64,000 bases of DNA from Hevea brasiliensis (lineage: Eukaryota > Streptophyta > Magnoliopsida > Malpighiales > Euphorbiaceae): positions 8,852,594 to 8,916,593 of the forward strand of contig NC_079502.1 in assembly GCF_030052815.1 (NCBI RefSeq). Reading direction: 5' to 3'. The translations under genes and the position numbers were made by a program. Below the pieces are notes generated by a model, which saw only the letters and a list, made by a program, of their open reading frames with translations, had not been told where the DNA came from and searched no databases. The number at the start of each line of letters is the position of its first letter. Position 1 is the stretch's first letter. Shown here piece by piece: positions 11,700 through 23,929 of this stretch.

Positions 11700-12920
11700 C
11701 ACCTAGAAACTTAAATAAGGGGAACATGTCCCTCGATTCTAAGAGATATGAGCCTCTACATGATGAGGACAATGGCATGCAACTGTGTAGCCTCTCCTCT
11801 TTATTTTAAGGAACAATGGAAATAAGCTTACATAATAGTGGAGCATGTATAGAGAACCCAAAAGGCTCTCCTAATCAATCATTTGCAACTAGTGATTTTG
11901 AATTTGGTCAAGTGCATAACCAACCTTCTCTAGAATTACCACTACCTATTGACCTCAATGAGCTAGAATTATTGACCCATAACAGCTCAGACAATCACAT
12001 TATACTGCTTTGTACCATGCTAACTAATTGTGCCATTATGGGGTTGCTATACTACCCATCCTTGACTCACCCCAATCTAATAATAGTCCTAACAATGATA
12101 TATATTTATCTTCGATAAAAGTTTTGAAGCAATGAACAAGATTGAGGCCCATAGTAGATTTGTGGGGCCTCTATCCTAAAGGATCCAAAGGAAAGTGTAA
12201 GTCTAGGAAATAAATTTTTAGCTTAGCCTTGTGTTGCTACAGATAGTGAAATAGCACATATGAACAAATGGAATCATGATTGAGAAGTAACATCCTCATT
12301 ACCCTCACCAAGAAAGGAAGCTGCTTTAACGTTGCAACGTAGTAGGGACCTTGGGTTGGTTTTTGATGGTGATGGATGATCATCATTGATCATATTGCAA
12401 AATAGATAGCTGATGATATTCACCTATTTGATAACCTCGGCTAAGTAACCCCTCTATATTGCTCTGTTTTACTTTAAATGTTTATTTTCTATTTATAGGT
12501 TTTCTTTTCTTTTAGTGCTTTGAGTTGAGGAACTTTCTTGGAACTTCAAGGCCATTGTAAGGACTTTCTTAGATACTAAATGCACCTCTATTTAGTGTCA
12601 ATCAAATAGAGTTTATTTCCAAATGAACTATGCAATTCAATGTCATGTGTAGGTGCTTGACACATTGCTTGTTGAGTTGCAATTGTGTCTTGTTTTGTGG
12701 TTTTTCATTGATGGCAAAGTGGATTTATCTACCTCTAAGGTCTTTTCATTTGCTTTTGGTCATTATGGTGTGTTGATGGATTTTAGTTAGGAGGATCAAT
12801 TTTCAAATGGCATCAATTAAGTGTTCAGAGTCTTTGCTATAACTTCATCATTTTGATCTCAAATCCTTTATTTATTTATTTATCTTTATACTCACCCTTT
12901 AATATGTTCCCTCTATTATT
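11700..12920 (+). pseudogene. decayed LINE (ORF1 C-terminal region and start of ORF2)
   Basis: Plus-strand fragments resemble the minus-strand LINE ORF1 at 17268-17825 in order: DFEFGQVHNQPSLELPLPIDLNE at 11890-11960, a PIVDLWGLYPK block near 12150-12180, and RKEAALTLQRSRDLGLVFDGD near 12310-12370. The fragments are in different frames and contain stops. Beyond 12500 are weak resemblances to the start of a LINE ORF2 endonuclease. ORF1 would be an RNA-binding protein of the LINE particle. No 5' end, RT domain or poly(A) tail was recognised for this copy. Confidence 0.5.
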
Positions 12921-13502
12921 TATTTATTTAGTAATTAAGTTTATACTCACTACTCTATTTTAACATTTTAGGTTCTTCTAGTGTTCTCAATTTTAGCAAA
13001 CCTTTATCTTCACTAGCTTTTGAATCTAGTGGAGGTCAGGCCACCACACTCTTTTAGAAATTTACTTTTTTTTTTTTTGTTTTTTTTTTGACTTATGGTA
13101 TGCATATAGTTATAAAGTTTATGATTTCTAGAAATTTATAGCTATATTCCTTGATCCTCATAGACATAAAACCTATAAATATACTTTTGGATGTTTTTAG
13201 TTGGCCAATTGTCACTTTCAATTGATTATGATATGGATGTTAGATAGCTAGATGTCCATGTCCTTATTTCAACAACTCTTTATATTTTATTAACAATATT
13301 TTAACTCCATCGATTTTTTGAGCCGCATCCATCTCCATATGTAAGGGACAAGAACAAGTGTTACCAATAAAGTTTAGAGAAGTTGAATTGCAAAGCGAAT
13401 TGCATTAGTGCGATCGAGATGCCAAATCACCTTAAGAGGAATAAACTTGGTTTTTCTTTTGTTGAGGACTATTTACGTGCACTATCCAAGCATTACAATT
13501 GG
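12921..13502. other. no recognised feature
   Basis: AT-rich sequence with two T-runs at about 13065-13090. The segment at 13330-13500 has a coding-like look on the plus strand but only short ORFs with stops, and I could not assign it. Confidence 0.4.
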
Positions 13503-14574
13503 TATTTTTTTTTATAAGCAAAAGAAATTTATTAGAAAAAAAAAACTAGTAAAAGGCTGGCAGGGCGGTAACAAGGACAAACTTAACAACCAAAGGTTAC
13601 AATAGAAAGTATCACAATAAAACATGGCAATGTAATTCAAAATAAAGCTAACCACCAAAAGTGATTCCTAGAGCACTAGAAGTACTAAACACAAGTTTGC
13701 CTGCAATGATTCTAAAATATTCCTCTTCATGCTGAGAATAAGATATAAAAAGCTGATGAAGGCTTCATAAAGAGTAGATCAAATTGATTATAAAGAGATT
13801 AAACATGAAAAAGACAACTAGCAATATTGCCATTCCCAGTTTCTTAAATAACCTATAACCAAGACTAGTATGAGACTTGGATAGTCAAAGATATTCTCTC
13901 TTCTTACCAATGATAGCTTTGACCATAATGATTGATTATCTTTAGCAGTACAACTTGCTTCACCTTTTCTTCCATCCCTATGGTAGCTCTAGGGATGAAA
14001 AAAAAATTATAGCTTCCCCTTTTGATTAGATAAAATTGGAATAAGCCAATATCAGAGCACCCATTAACCACTGAATCCTATGAGCATTAGAGTCACAATC
14101 ATCTAGTGGCAAAGCTATGTCCTAAGGAACCTTTAACCCATGCATAACTAACCAGATTAAAGGACCAAACTTCAATTTCAATTGAAATTCTTGCAACTAC
14201 ATCAATGCTTCGAACTTGTGGTTGAAAATACAAGGGATCCAAAAAAGCTAATCGTCTCATAAGCAAGCAAATCTTTGGAAAGACCAAAAAAGCATACGCC
14301 CCAAAAGAAAAAGATGCTCACAAGCCTGATACAGAGACAAAACAACAAACACTTGGAGTGCCAAGACCTAAGCTATAAACAAAAACATCGAAAATCCATA
14401 ATCCAATAAAAACGGCAAAATAACATCAACAAGCCCAATACATAAATTAGACCACTAAAAAATATAAGCCAAGAAAATGATCGAGCACAATCCTACACCA
14501 AAACAAATAGAGAGCCAAAGGAATTAACAAATTGCTTAGCTCAAATTGTTGAGACATTGGATGTCTTCAGAGAT
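13503..14574 (-). repeat. probable LINE 3' region with poly(A) tail
   Basis: On the minus strand the sequence ends in aataaatttcttttgc followed by ttataaaaaaaaata. This arrangement of a signal plus A-tail is typical of plant LINE 3' ends. It is in the same orientation as the LINE ORF1 at 17284-19201, so both may belong to one element whose ORF2 has been deleted. That link is inference. Confidence 0.4.
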
Positions 14575-15240
14575 TTGTAGGCGTGTAAACGAACCAAGTT
14601 GTTCATGAGCTACTCGAGACTCGGTTCGATAAAAGCTCGGTTCGGTTCAGTTCGGTTCGTTTTTTAAACGAGCCGAGCTCGAGTTCGAATTTTAAGTGCG
14701 TTTAATAAATGAGCAGAGCTTAAGCTCAGCAATATTTGGTTCAAGCTCGGCTCATTTACAAGCTCACAAGTTAGCTCGTTGAACAGACTAGCTAGTCAGC
14801 TCGTTGAACAGGTTCATTGAATAGGCTCGTAATGAGCTCTTGAGCTGGCTTGTTTACAAAAACATTTATAATAATAATGTAAATATATTTATTTTATTTA
14901 TAATTATTCTGCAAATAATATATTATTTAAGGTTATAATATAATCAATATGTAAAATATAGTTATTTGTATTTTAATTTTTTTAATGAAAATTAAGTTAA
15001 TTTATGTATAAAAATAAAATTAATATGTTAAATATGTGCTCTCAATATAAAATAATATATTATTAAATATTATATTATTATATACAATTATGAAATAATC
15101 AAAATAAAAAGTGTATTTATAAATATAATTTTTTAATATAAATTTAATTTTTTTTATGAAACTTCAAGTTAATTTTATACAAGAATAAATTTAGAAAATT
15201 AGGCTATATAGCTTGGTGGTAGTTATATGACTTAAAAATA

Positions 15241-15719
15241 GGATAAATTTTAATAACTGTCCCTAAACTTATATAGTTGTAACAGTACAGTCCTTCAACT
15301 TTAAAATGTAACATAAAACCCCCTAAACTTTCAAATTTTGCACAGTAAAATCCCTCTAACTTTCAATTACTGATTTTTCAGTTAGAAACTAACGTGTACA
15401 GCTCTCACATGGCGCTTAGTCAACATTTCTCTCTCCTCTCTTATGCAAAGTGTAAACTTATTCTCTCTACACGTAAAAATTTATTTTGTCTCTGAGAGAG
15501 AAAAAGGATTCAATTTACACATGACTTAAGAGAGAAAAAGAAATCTTGACTAAGCTCCATCTTGAAACTACCAAGTCGTCGTCTAACTAAAAACCGATTG
15601 GAGGTTAGAGGATTTTCTTGTCAAAATGAAAGTTGATAGGGTTGTCTGTTACATTTTTTAGTTAAGATACCGTAATGTTACAACTTCATATGCTTAGATA
15701 CAATTTTCAAAATTTATCC
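15241..15719. mobile_element. MITE with long TIRs, Mutator-like
   Basis: The 479-bp element starts GGATAAATTTTAATAACTGT and ends with the imperfect inverted repeat (aaaatttatcc). Similarity of the inverted repeats extends for about 50 bases, including the shared gttgtaaca block. It is flanked by an exact 10-bp direct repeat, cttaaaaata (15231-15240 and 15720-15729). Long TIRs plus a 9-10-bp duplication suit the Mutator superfamily. No coding capacity. Confidence 0.75.
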
Positions 15720-16000
15720 CTTAAAAATATGAACCCCTCTCTCTCTCACTCTTTTCTTCTTTCTCTCTAAATTTTGAAATTTTAAAAGACTAAACTTCAA
15801 GTTTGACACTAATTATCTGATCATTATTATTACTCGCTATCTCTTTCTCTATAATCTCCCTCCTATTTCTTTCTATTAACACTAACTAATCTATCTATCT
15901 ATTATTATTACTCTATACTATCCCTCACTCAGTCTCTGTCTCTATAAATACTTTTTCTTAATTTCATCCAACCAACTTAGCATGAAAACATTAATCAATA

Positions 16001-16012
16001 CTCTCTCTCTCT

Positions 16013-16055
<43 letters not shown>
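16001..16055. repeat. (CT)n/(TA)n microsatellite
   Basis: About six CT units followed by about twenty TA units. Confidence 0.95.
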
Positions 16056-16060
<5 letters not shown>

Positions 16061-16385
16061 GTGCATTAGCGTATTATATAATATACATTCCAAATTTCAA
16101 TTATATAGTCCTTAAAAACTAATTAAACTATACTGAAATAAATTATACAAGGTGTTAAGTGTGTATTGACTATAAATACTACAAGTAATATTTAAAAAAT
16201 AAACATGTAGTATGCACACACATACACATATACACTTCTTTTGTATTATTGTAATATAATTATAAAGTTTAAATCAAATAAAAGGATTTAATCATAGAGT
16301 GATATATCATCATTGCTTGGGGTGTTATACATATAATTAAAGGTTCTAATTAGCATTTGAGTCGATAAGAGTTAATATTTAAAGT

Positions 16386-16440
<55 letters not shown>
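16386..16440. repeat. (TAA)n microsatellite
   Basis: About eighteen uninterrupted TAA units. Confidence 0.95.
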
Positions 16441-17283
16441 TTGAAACCTTAAAGGCATTTTAAATAATTTACATTTTACATAGTAAATATTATATTAAAT
16501 TTTATTAAAAAAGAATAAAAGTAGAACTCAAGAATTTATTGACATGTACTTCAACAAAGAAACTAAAAGAATATAAAAAGGAAGGAAACTAAGAAAATAT
16601 AAAATAGATAAAGAAAAATAAATAAAAATGATGGAAATAAAAAAAATGCAAAATAAAAAAAGGCAAAAAATAAAAATAAAAATAACAAAGGTGGGATTTG
16701 ACCCCTAGGAAGGGATATGGTTACTTCATCCTTTGCCATTGGACCATAGCTAATATTCAATAAAAGCTAATCGTGCTTAAGATTTATATAATCATTTCAA
16801 ATACTAAAGTAAAAATCTCTTGTCCCACATCAGAAGTTTTAGTGAAGTAGAAGGGATTGGTTTCATTATAGAAGGAGAACCCCTCTCTGAGTTTTAATAT
16901 GGTTTAAATTTTAAAATTAGTTTAATAAGACTTTAATTAAATTAAAATTTGAAGTCTTTATAGTGACTTTTTTAATAATTATATATATTTTTTATTTAAA
17001 AATAATTTTGTTTATAATAATAAATGAGTCATGAATTTGACTTGTTTATTATTTAAGCAGCCGAGCTCAACCTTGGCTTGTTTATTATTTAAATGAGGCA
17101 AGTTTGAGCTTGGCTCATTTATTATTTAAGCGAGCCAAGAGTGAGCTGAACTCAAATTGAGCTCGATTTTAATAAAATTTAAACGAGTTAAGTTCAAGCA
17201 TTAATATTAAAGTTCGAATTGAGCACTAGCCGAGCTCGAGATTAAAACATATTCTTGCGAGTCTAGCCTAAACAAGCCAAAAC

Positions 17284-19201
17284 TTGGCTCGGCAGTTGAT
17301 TACCCTAGAAATTTGCTTAGCCAAATGCTCATTGATGACCTCATCTTCGGCATCAAAGATCAGACTGAGATCCTTCCCGAGTTGTGAAGTGGGAACCGCT
17401 TCCTTATGGGGCAACGAAATTGGGGAGGGAAGCTTAGAATGGTGCAAGCAATTTATTCTGAATATATCACTATCTGTGGTAGAACATGGTTTAACTAGGG
17501 CCTTAGCTTTGGACTTAGTGTTATTTCTTGAGCCTAGTTTTGGGTACAATCCCCAGATGCCCACTACTGGTCTGGACTTTTTGCGGTTCTTCATCACTCT
17601 ACTAATCTTCAATTGGGCAATAAGGATATCAATATCAAGACTGTCGATGGAATAGGAAGAGTCACAAGGAGGCTCAATGGAGTGCCTGGAAGGTGTATGG
17701 TTTGAAGAAGGCTCTAGCTTGGGCTCCTCATGATGATCACAAGGGCGAATATATTCAAACTCGGCCAAATTAATAGGACTAAGGAGATATTGGAGAGGTT
17801 GGCTAAAGGAAAATACATGGCTCAAAGGCGACTTCCTTGTCTAGCATGGTTCTTAAGCTTGCGAAGCCTCTCCATCGTTAAACCCATCATTTGAAGAGAG
17901 GCGGCTAACCAGCACAAGCTGTCTGCCAAAACCTCTTCATGCAGAGTTGGATTTGTCCAAAGTGAGAGACGTGTCCCTTACATCTATAATGCCACGTATA
18001 GTATTGTTGTTTGTCACACAGTCGGACCTCGAAGCACTCAATTGGGAGATAAAGCGACATCCTCCTTGCTTAGGCTCACCGTATTCCATGGATGCCGAAT
18101 TGATGGTGTTGAAGCCTTAATGTGGTCATTGCAAGGTTCTTCAATAGCTATAACCTTAAAACGAACTTGATCAATATCTACGTCAATGATTTTGCTAACT
18201 AGAGTAGTGGAGCCAATGATAATAAGTAATTTCGCACAATTCAATTGCTTTTTCATTACAGTGACATCATCAGCTGAAATAAACTCAAGGTAAATATTGC
18301 CTATCCACTGAAAGAAATGACTTGACCAGACATGGAGGGGGATGCCATAAACTCTCAACTAGATTAACCGCTTAGAAGCGGTTAGACAAACTTCCCACGG
18401 CTTTTTGTCAGACAACCATTGATTTAATCAAGAGGGGTCTTCCATAAAGCTATCCATGATTTCTTTATTATCAAAGGTAAGAAGCGCCAAGTTGCCACCC
18501 AAATGAGAGATATTAATAGAGAAAACACCATCTGCCATAATGTAATCCTGAAGGTAGACAGTAGAATGATTATTGTTAAGGGAGGCCACTGCTGAACATT
18601 TAAGCCAAGCTTTGTTAGCCTTTATGACCTTAGTAGGAACAACATATTGACCACTTATTAACTGTTATGAGCGAGGAAAGGAATGAGACAGTCCTAGACA
18701 GATATCAAAACCAAAGGTGCAAGTGATGTCGTTTTTCTGTTCACTCGTAGCCATATGAACACTTTTCTTCTTAGGTTCCCAGTGAACCTTCTTCCCTTTA
18801 GGAACATTAGAACCTTTTAAGACATTTCCTCTACCACCATGCCTCCCTCGAACGTCATTTTGTTTGTCTCTCTAACTTGTAGATGATCATTTTCTATTGA
18901 ACCTAGACTGAAAAGCTCTAATCTTGTAAGTTCCAATCTGGCATGTATTGAGGCAATGTAGAAGAGAACGAAGATGATACATAAAAGAGACTCTTACAAA
19001 ACCAATCCTTCTACCTCTATGAGACAATTTATGAGGCACAAAGAGGTTTAAGATTTCTCCGTATTTGGAGAAGGCATTCCAAAGCAAATCCTTATCGCAT
19101 CCAAAAGGGAAATTCTCAAAATAGATCGCAGGAAGGTTGTCTAGGAGATTTATTAGGTCGGAGATGGGTTTGGGTAAGGGAAGGATGGTGAGGCGAGTGC
19201 A
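17284..19201 (-). pseudogene. decayed LINE ORF1 (RRM plus DUF4283-like gag)
   Basis: On the minus strand three domains follow in order. An RNA-recognition-like domain is at 19201-18887, with AIYFENFPFG and the RNP1-like RRIGFVRVSF. A DUF4283-type segment at 18358-18100 begins MRVYGIPLHVWSSHFFQWIG. A variable C-terminal tail is at 17825-17284, with WGLYPKLGS and KDLSLIFDAEDE. This order is usual for ORF1 of plant L1-type LINEs, which binds the element's RNA. Stops and frame changes between the three blocks (for example near 18880 and 18030) make it a pseudogene. The 5' end is cut at 19201 by a gypsy LTR. No ORF2 (endonuclease, RT) is seen to its left. Confidence 0.7.
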
Positions 19202-20833
19202 TGATGCATACATTTTGCATAGTCATTTAAATTTAAATTCATAGCCATTTTACTTGATTATTAGTCACTTTTAGCTAATTTCATTAGTTATTTAGTTAGT
19301 TTTTCATAATTGCCAATTTTGGATTAATTTGTAATTTTTACTTTATTTTGTAGGAAAAATGGTGTTTTTGAAGGACAAAAAAAGAAATTTTACTTTTGAG
19401 GAATGATTTCTGCAGCCAAAGATGTCAAAAACAAGTTTCAAAGTTGAAGTATGCATTGGCCAAATTGCGCATAACTTGCCGCATAAGTTATGCAGTTCTG
19501 CATAAGGAGAAGAAACTGTTCCAAGCACCTGCCGAAATCTTTATAAGTTGCCACATAACTTATGCAGATTCATGCCTCCCTTATGCAACCTCACAGAATT
19601 GTGCATAACCTATGCAGTCTTGCACCTTGCTCATGCAGTTTCGCACAAGAGAGCCAGAAACCAGCCGAAAACTGCATAAGGGACTGCATAACTTATGCAG
19701 TCCACTTATGCAGTCCCACAAAAACTTCATTGATGAGCTGGCAGAAGATTCCCTCAGAAAATCACATCTCAAACACACCATTTTAGGGCTCCTTGTCAGA
19801 AAAAAGTTATAAATAGACCCTTATCCCATTTTAGAAAAGGGAAAGAAAGAGAGGAGGAAAAAGGAGAAGAAGGAGGGCAGCAGCTGAAGAGTCAAAAACG
19901 TCACCCACACCATTTCAAACCAGATTTGGAGATTTCTTTCTTTTCTTGCATATTTCCTACCTTTCTAGTATTGGGTTTCTTGTTTCTTAGCTTAGATTAA
20001 AGCTTTATTTCTATATTAACTCAGAATATCTTGTAAATATTATGGATAGTGAGTAGTTTTCTTTGATTCTGGAGTAAGGGATGTAATATTTGAGATATTT
20101 TGTGGATTTTGATTGGGTAATCCATATTTTGTGGTCTTAATGAGTTTTATTCATTTCTTGTGTGCTCAATGACATGCTTAGTGTAGGATCCCATTAAGTG
20201 ATGTTCTTAATCTATGGTTGAGGCACCAAAAGGAGAAAACCTTGTGATAGATAATCAAGAAATTGGACTTAATTAACTTAGATCTAGAAATAGACTAAGG
20301 TTTAAGAGGATTTACAGATTAATTAAGGAACTTAATGGGTCTTGATTAACTTTAACTCCACGAAAGTAGGATTAGATTGATTAAGGCACTCTTTGTCCCA
20401 CTCGAAAGGGTATTCAAAGGATTTAAGAATTAATCTCCTTAAAACCCATAAGTTCACAAGATTGGATAATCAATTTAAAATCCCAAAATAGCTTGAATAT
20501 GAAATTCCGAACTCCGGAATCGCCTTTTTATCATTCTTAGTTTCTAATTGAATTTAATTACTTGCCATTTTAAATCTTGCCATACTTCAATTTGCTTATT
20601 TTAATTTGATGCAAATTTAGTTAAATCTTTATATTGTTGAATAGATTATTAATTTTACACACATAGAATTCACACTTCAATATCCATCAATTTATTGCTT
20701 TAATTTCAAAAAATAGTTCAAATTAGTCAGAATTTCTATATCAAAAATTCAATCATTAACACAACTCCTCGTGGAAACGATATCTTTTCTATATTACTTG
20801 TACGACCCGTGCACTTGTGGTTGGGCCACATCA
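19202..20833 (+). repeat. solo LTR of the Athila-like gypsy family
   Basis: It matches the complete 5' LTR at 50860-52460 from tgatgcatac to gggccacatca, with many scattered differences. No internal element sequence adjoins either side. The five bases before it (gtgca) and after it (gtctg) do not match, so it is not a simple solo LTR with a preserved duplication. It truncates the LINE ORF1 at 19201. Confidence 0.87.
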
Positions 20834-20940
20834 GTCTGTATATATTTATTTATTTATTTATTTGGTTTTTGCCTTCTGCAGCTGATTACTATTCACTCTA
20901 GTGCTTACTGTTCCTTACACCCTCAACGTGGTGAAGTTAG

Positions 20941-22660
20941 GAAAAAATTTGAGATATTGACCGTATCAGGGCACTGTACCAAATTATTTACCGAAAAAGT
21001 TTTCTGTTTGAGTTGATTACCAAAATGGGGTGAACATTGCTTAGGTGGTAAGAGGAGGAGTAAGCTGCACCAAAACGCTAGTATGACTAGCGTATCGACA
21101 TGAAGACGAGAATCAAAATAGCATGTGGGTCAAGATGCTAATATTACTAGCATCCCAAGTGCATAGCGTAGCCACTCGCCATCCTTACAATCGCAGCTCT
21201 TCAAGACGCTAATATAATTAGTGTTCGTAGGTTTTGGAACGCTATTCATAATAGCATCCCGTTGATTTGAATTTTTTTTTAATGCTCGTTTATTTTTTTT
21301 AATACCCATATATTTGAATTTGTTAAAATATTTATTTGAATTTGAATTTGTAAAAATATGCATTTGAATTTGAATTTTAATGTCTGTTTATTTTTTTTAA
21401 TATTCATTTATTTTTTAAGTAATAATATAATGTTTGTGAAATGTAATTGTGTTTATGCATTGTAAAAAAATAGATTTACACATTTAAACAAAAACTTATG
21501 TTAAAAAGATTAATGGCTTATTAATGTATTGAAAAAAAATACCCATTTTTTAAAATGCACGTTTATTTTTTTTAATACCCATATATTTAAATTTGTAAAA
21601 ATATGCATTTGAATTTGAATGTTAATATATGTATACTATTTATTTTTTTTAATATCCATTTATTTTTTAAGTAGTAATATAATGTTTGTAAAATGTAATT
21701 GTGTTTATGTATTGTTAAAAAAAATAGATTTACAGATTTAAAAAAAAATTATAAACACAATAAATAGATTTACAGATTTTAAAAAATATATGTTAAAAAG
21801 ATTACATTATAAAAAAATTGTGTTTATAATTTTTTTTAAATCTGTAAATCTATTTTTTTTACAATGTATAAATACAATTACATTTCATAAATATTATATT
21901 ACTACCTAAAAAATAAATGAATATTAAAAAAAAATATACATATATTAAAATTTAAATTCAAATGCATATTTTTACAAATTTAAATTCAAATACATATTTT
22001 TACAAATTCAAATATATAGGTATTAAACAAAAAAAAAAACGTGCATTGAAAAAAGGGTATTTTTTCCAATGCGTTAATAAGCCATTAATCTTTTTAACAT
22101 AATTTTTTCTTAAATCTGTAAATCTTTTTTTTTTTTTTACAATATATAAACATAATTACATTTCACAAATATTATATTACTACTCAAAAAATAAATAGAA
22201 ATTAAAAAAAATATATATTAAAATTCAAATTCAAATTCAAATGTATATTTTTACAAATTCAAATTCAAATACATATTTTTACAAATTCAATATATGGGTA
22301 TTAAAAAAAAATGAGCATTAAAAAAAAATTTAAATTAGCGGGACGCTATTATGATTAGCGTTCCAAACCTACGAACGCTAATTATATTAGCATCTTGAAA
22401 AGCTACGACGGCGAGGATGACGGGTGGCTGCATGGGACACTAGCAATATTAGCGTCTTGACTCGCACACTGTTTTGATTCATGTCTTGATGTTGGGACAC
22501 TAGTCATACTTGCATTTTGGTTCAGCTTGCTCCTCCTCTTTTCCACCTGAGCAACATTCATCCCGTTTTGATAATTAACTCAAACAGAACACTTTTTCCG
22601 TAAATAGCTTTGGTATAGTGCCCTGATATGGTCAATATCTCAAAAAATTTGGCATCATTC
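20941..22660. repeat. fold-back element with arms of about 850 bp
   Basis: The left arm starts at about 20941 (aatttgagatattgaccgta) and the same sequence returns in reverse complement at about 22630-22655. Matching continues inward through the gtgccctgat block, the aacgctatt modules and the ttttacaaattcaaat tracts, to a centre near 21795. Arms are imperfect but homologous end to end. No ORF. It could be a long-TIR transposon (Mutator or fold-back type) or an inverted duplication. A transcript would form a long hairpin. Confidence 0.8.
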
Positions 22661-23770
22661 TACTTGTTTCAGCGTTAGGAGTCCAACTATGGGTCAAAAC
22701 AACGATACAAAGTTTTTTTCTCTCTCCAGGTAAGGCGATTTTCAGCGATGGGAAGGGATATTTATAAGTTCAAAGTGTGGTGGAAATGTTATGAAGTCAA
22801 CTATGGGTTTGTCCAAATCCAGCTGAAAATATCGAAATTTTTGGTCAAAAGTCGACTGAAATTATAGCAGAGTCACCGACAGAGCCGTGGCTCCAGAAGT
22901 TTTAATCACGTTTACACACTTAAATCTACAATAACTAACAGTGAAGGTCAATATCCAGGCTCCCCATTTTTCAATATATTTTCCTAAATTTTAAAATTTA
23001 CAAAATATTTTACAAAACTTATCCTAAAAATTTTCAAAATTATTAATTTTATTTTTAAATAAAATTTGAAAAATTTTTAGTCTCTCAAATATGAACTAGA
23101 GACGGAAAATCATTAATTAGCAAAGGAAAATTCTAATGGTAAACTATAATTTTCTTGTAATGATATGTACAAGAGAATGTTTCAAAAATATTAAAATCCT
23201 TATAACATACAAGTTTTGTTTAATTTTGCATCCCAGTTATTTTAAGATAGAGATATTATTTGATAATAAGACAAAAAGGATACCTCCCTTATCTATAAAA
23301 TTGAGTGCTAGATGTTAAAGAAGGTGCATATTTATGAAATTTATACATAATTTTGAAATGTGATAAATTGGAGTGGTGTAAGGACAGAAAAAGATATATG
23401 TGTGTTAGTGTAAGGACAGAAAAGGATATATAAGTGTGTGTAGTGTAAGAGAAAAATTATATAATGAAACTAATATATATAATTGTTTTATTATAATTGT
23501 TGATTGTGATGGATTTCATATGAGTCCCATAATAATTAATAATTATAATTAAATCATTGTATGTATAACGATTGCAATAAATAAAAATTTAGTGCAAGGA
23601 TAGAAAAGGATATATGTGTGTGAGAGAGAAATCTAAGGAGTTACATTCATCAAGATCAATTGAAAGAGATGGTAAACTCCAGGTGTAAGCAAATTAATTA
23701 ATGTACAGGACCATGAAAATGATATATTCATTGTTTGTGTGGGAAAGGGAAAGAGACAAGGAGAGAAAGT
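22661..23770. other. no gene recognised; AT-rich with short direct repeats
   Basis: At 22661-22920 the base composition is more balanced but no family was recognised. At 23370-23620 the block gtaaggacagaaaa(a/g)gatata recurs, with related copies at about 23380, 23410 and 23596. Confidence 0.4.
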
Positions 23771-23850
23771 AAATAACATATTATTTGCACATATATAAAG
23801 AAACTTGACACAGTCTTCAAGCTTTATTATAGCAGTTCCTTGAAAGCATA
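23771..23850 (-). other. possible remnant of an SEO-gene 3' UTR
   Basis: About 65 bases here (cacatatat... cttcaagctttattata... gttccttgaaagcata) align with 33722-33790, the 3' flank of the SEO gene, at roughly three quarters identity. Both contain a minus-strand AATAAA. No SEO coding exon is seen beside it; transposon sequence follows. SEO genes are commonly arranged in tandem, so this could be the end of a lost neighbour. Inference from one short alignment. Confidence 0.35.
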
Positions 23851-23929
23851 TTTAAAATAAAATAGCAAAAAAATTCATATAAAGATTGGCTCAACTACCA
23901 TTGAGGAGATTAAGGGTCTAGACAGTACC

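Larger units (their letters stand above)
14575..17283. repeat. AT-rich mosaic bounded by gagctcg-rich ends (possible hAT-type element)
   Basis: The left part (14580-14870) and right part (17040-17260) are rich in short gagctcg/cgagctc and aacgagcc motifs in opposing orientations, as in plant hAT-like non-autonomous elements. The outermost bases (taggc at left, gccta at right) are complementary. I did not find a matching 8-bp target duplication, so boundaries and class are uncertain. It contains the TIR element at 15241-15719 and two microsatellites. Confidence 0.35.

Noticed and set aside
16563..16760. Minus-strand ORF with a Phe/Leu-rich, membrane-like C-terminus
   Set aside because: It is the translation of an A-rich tract and has no homologous look or context.
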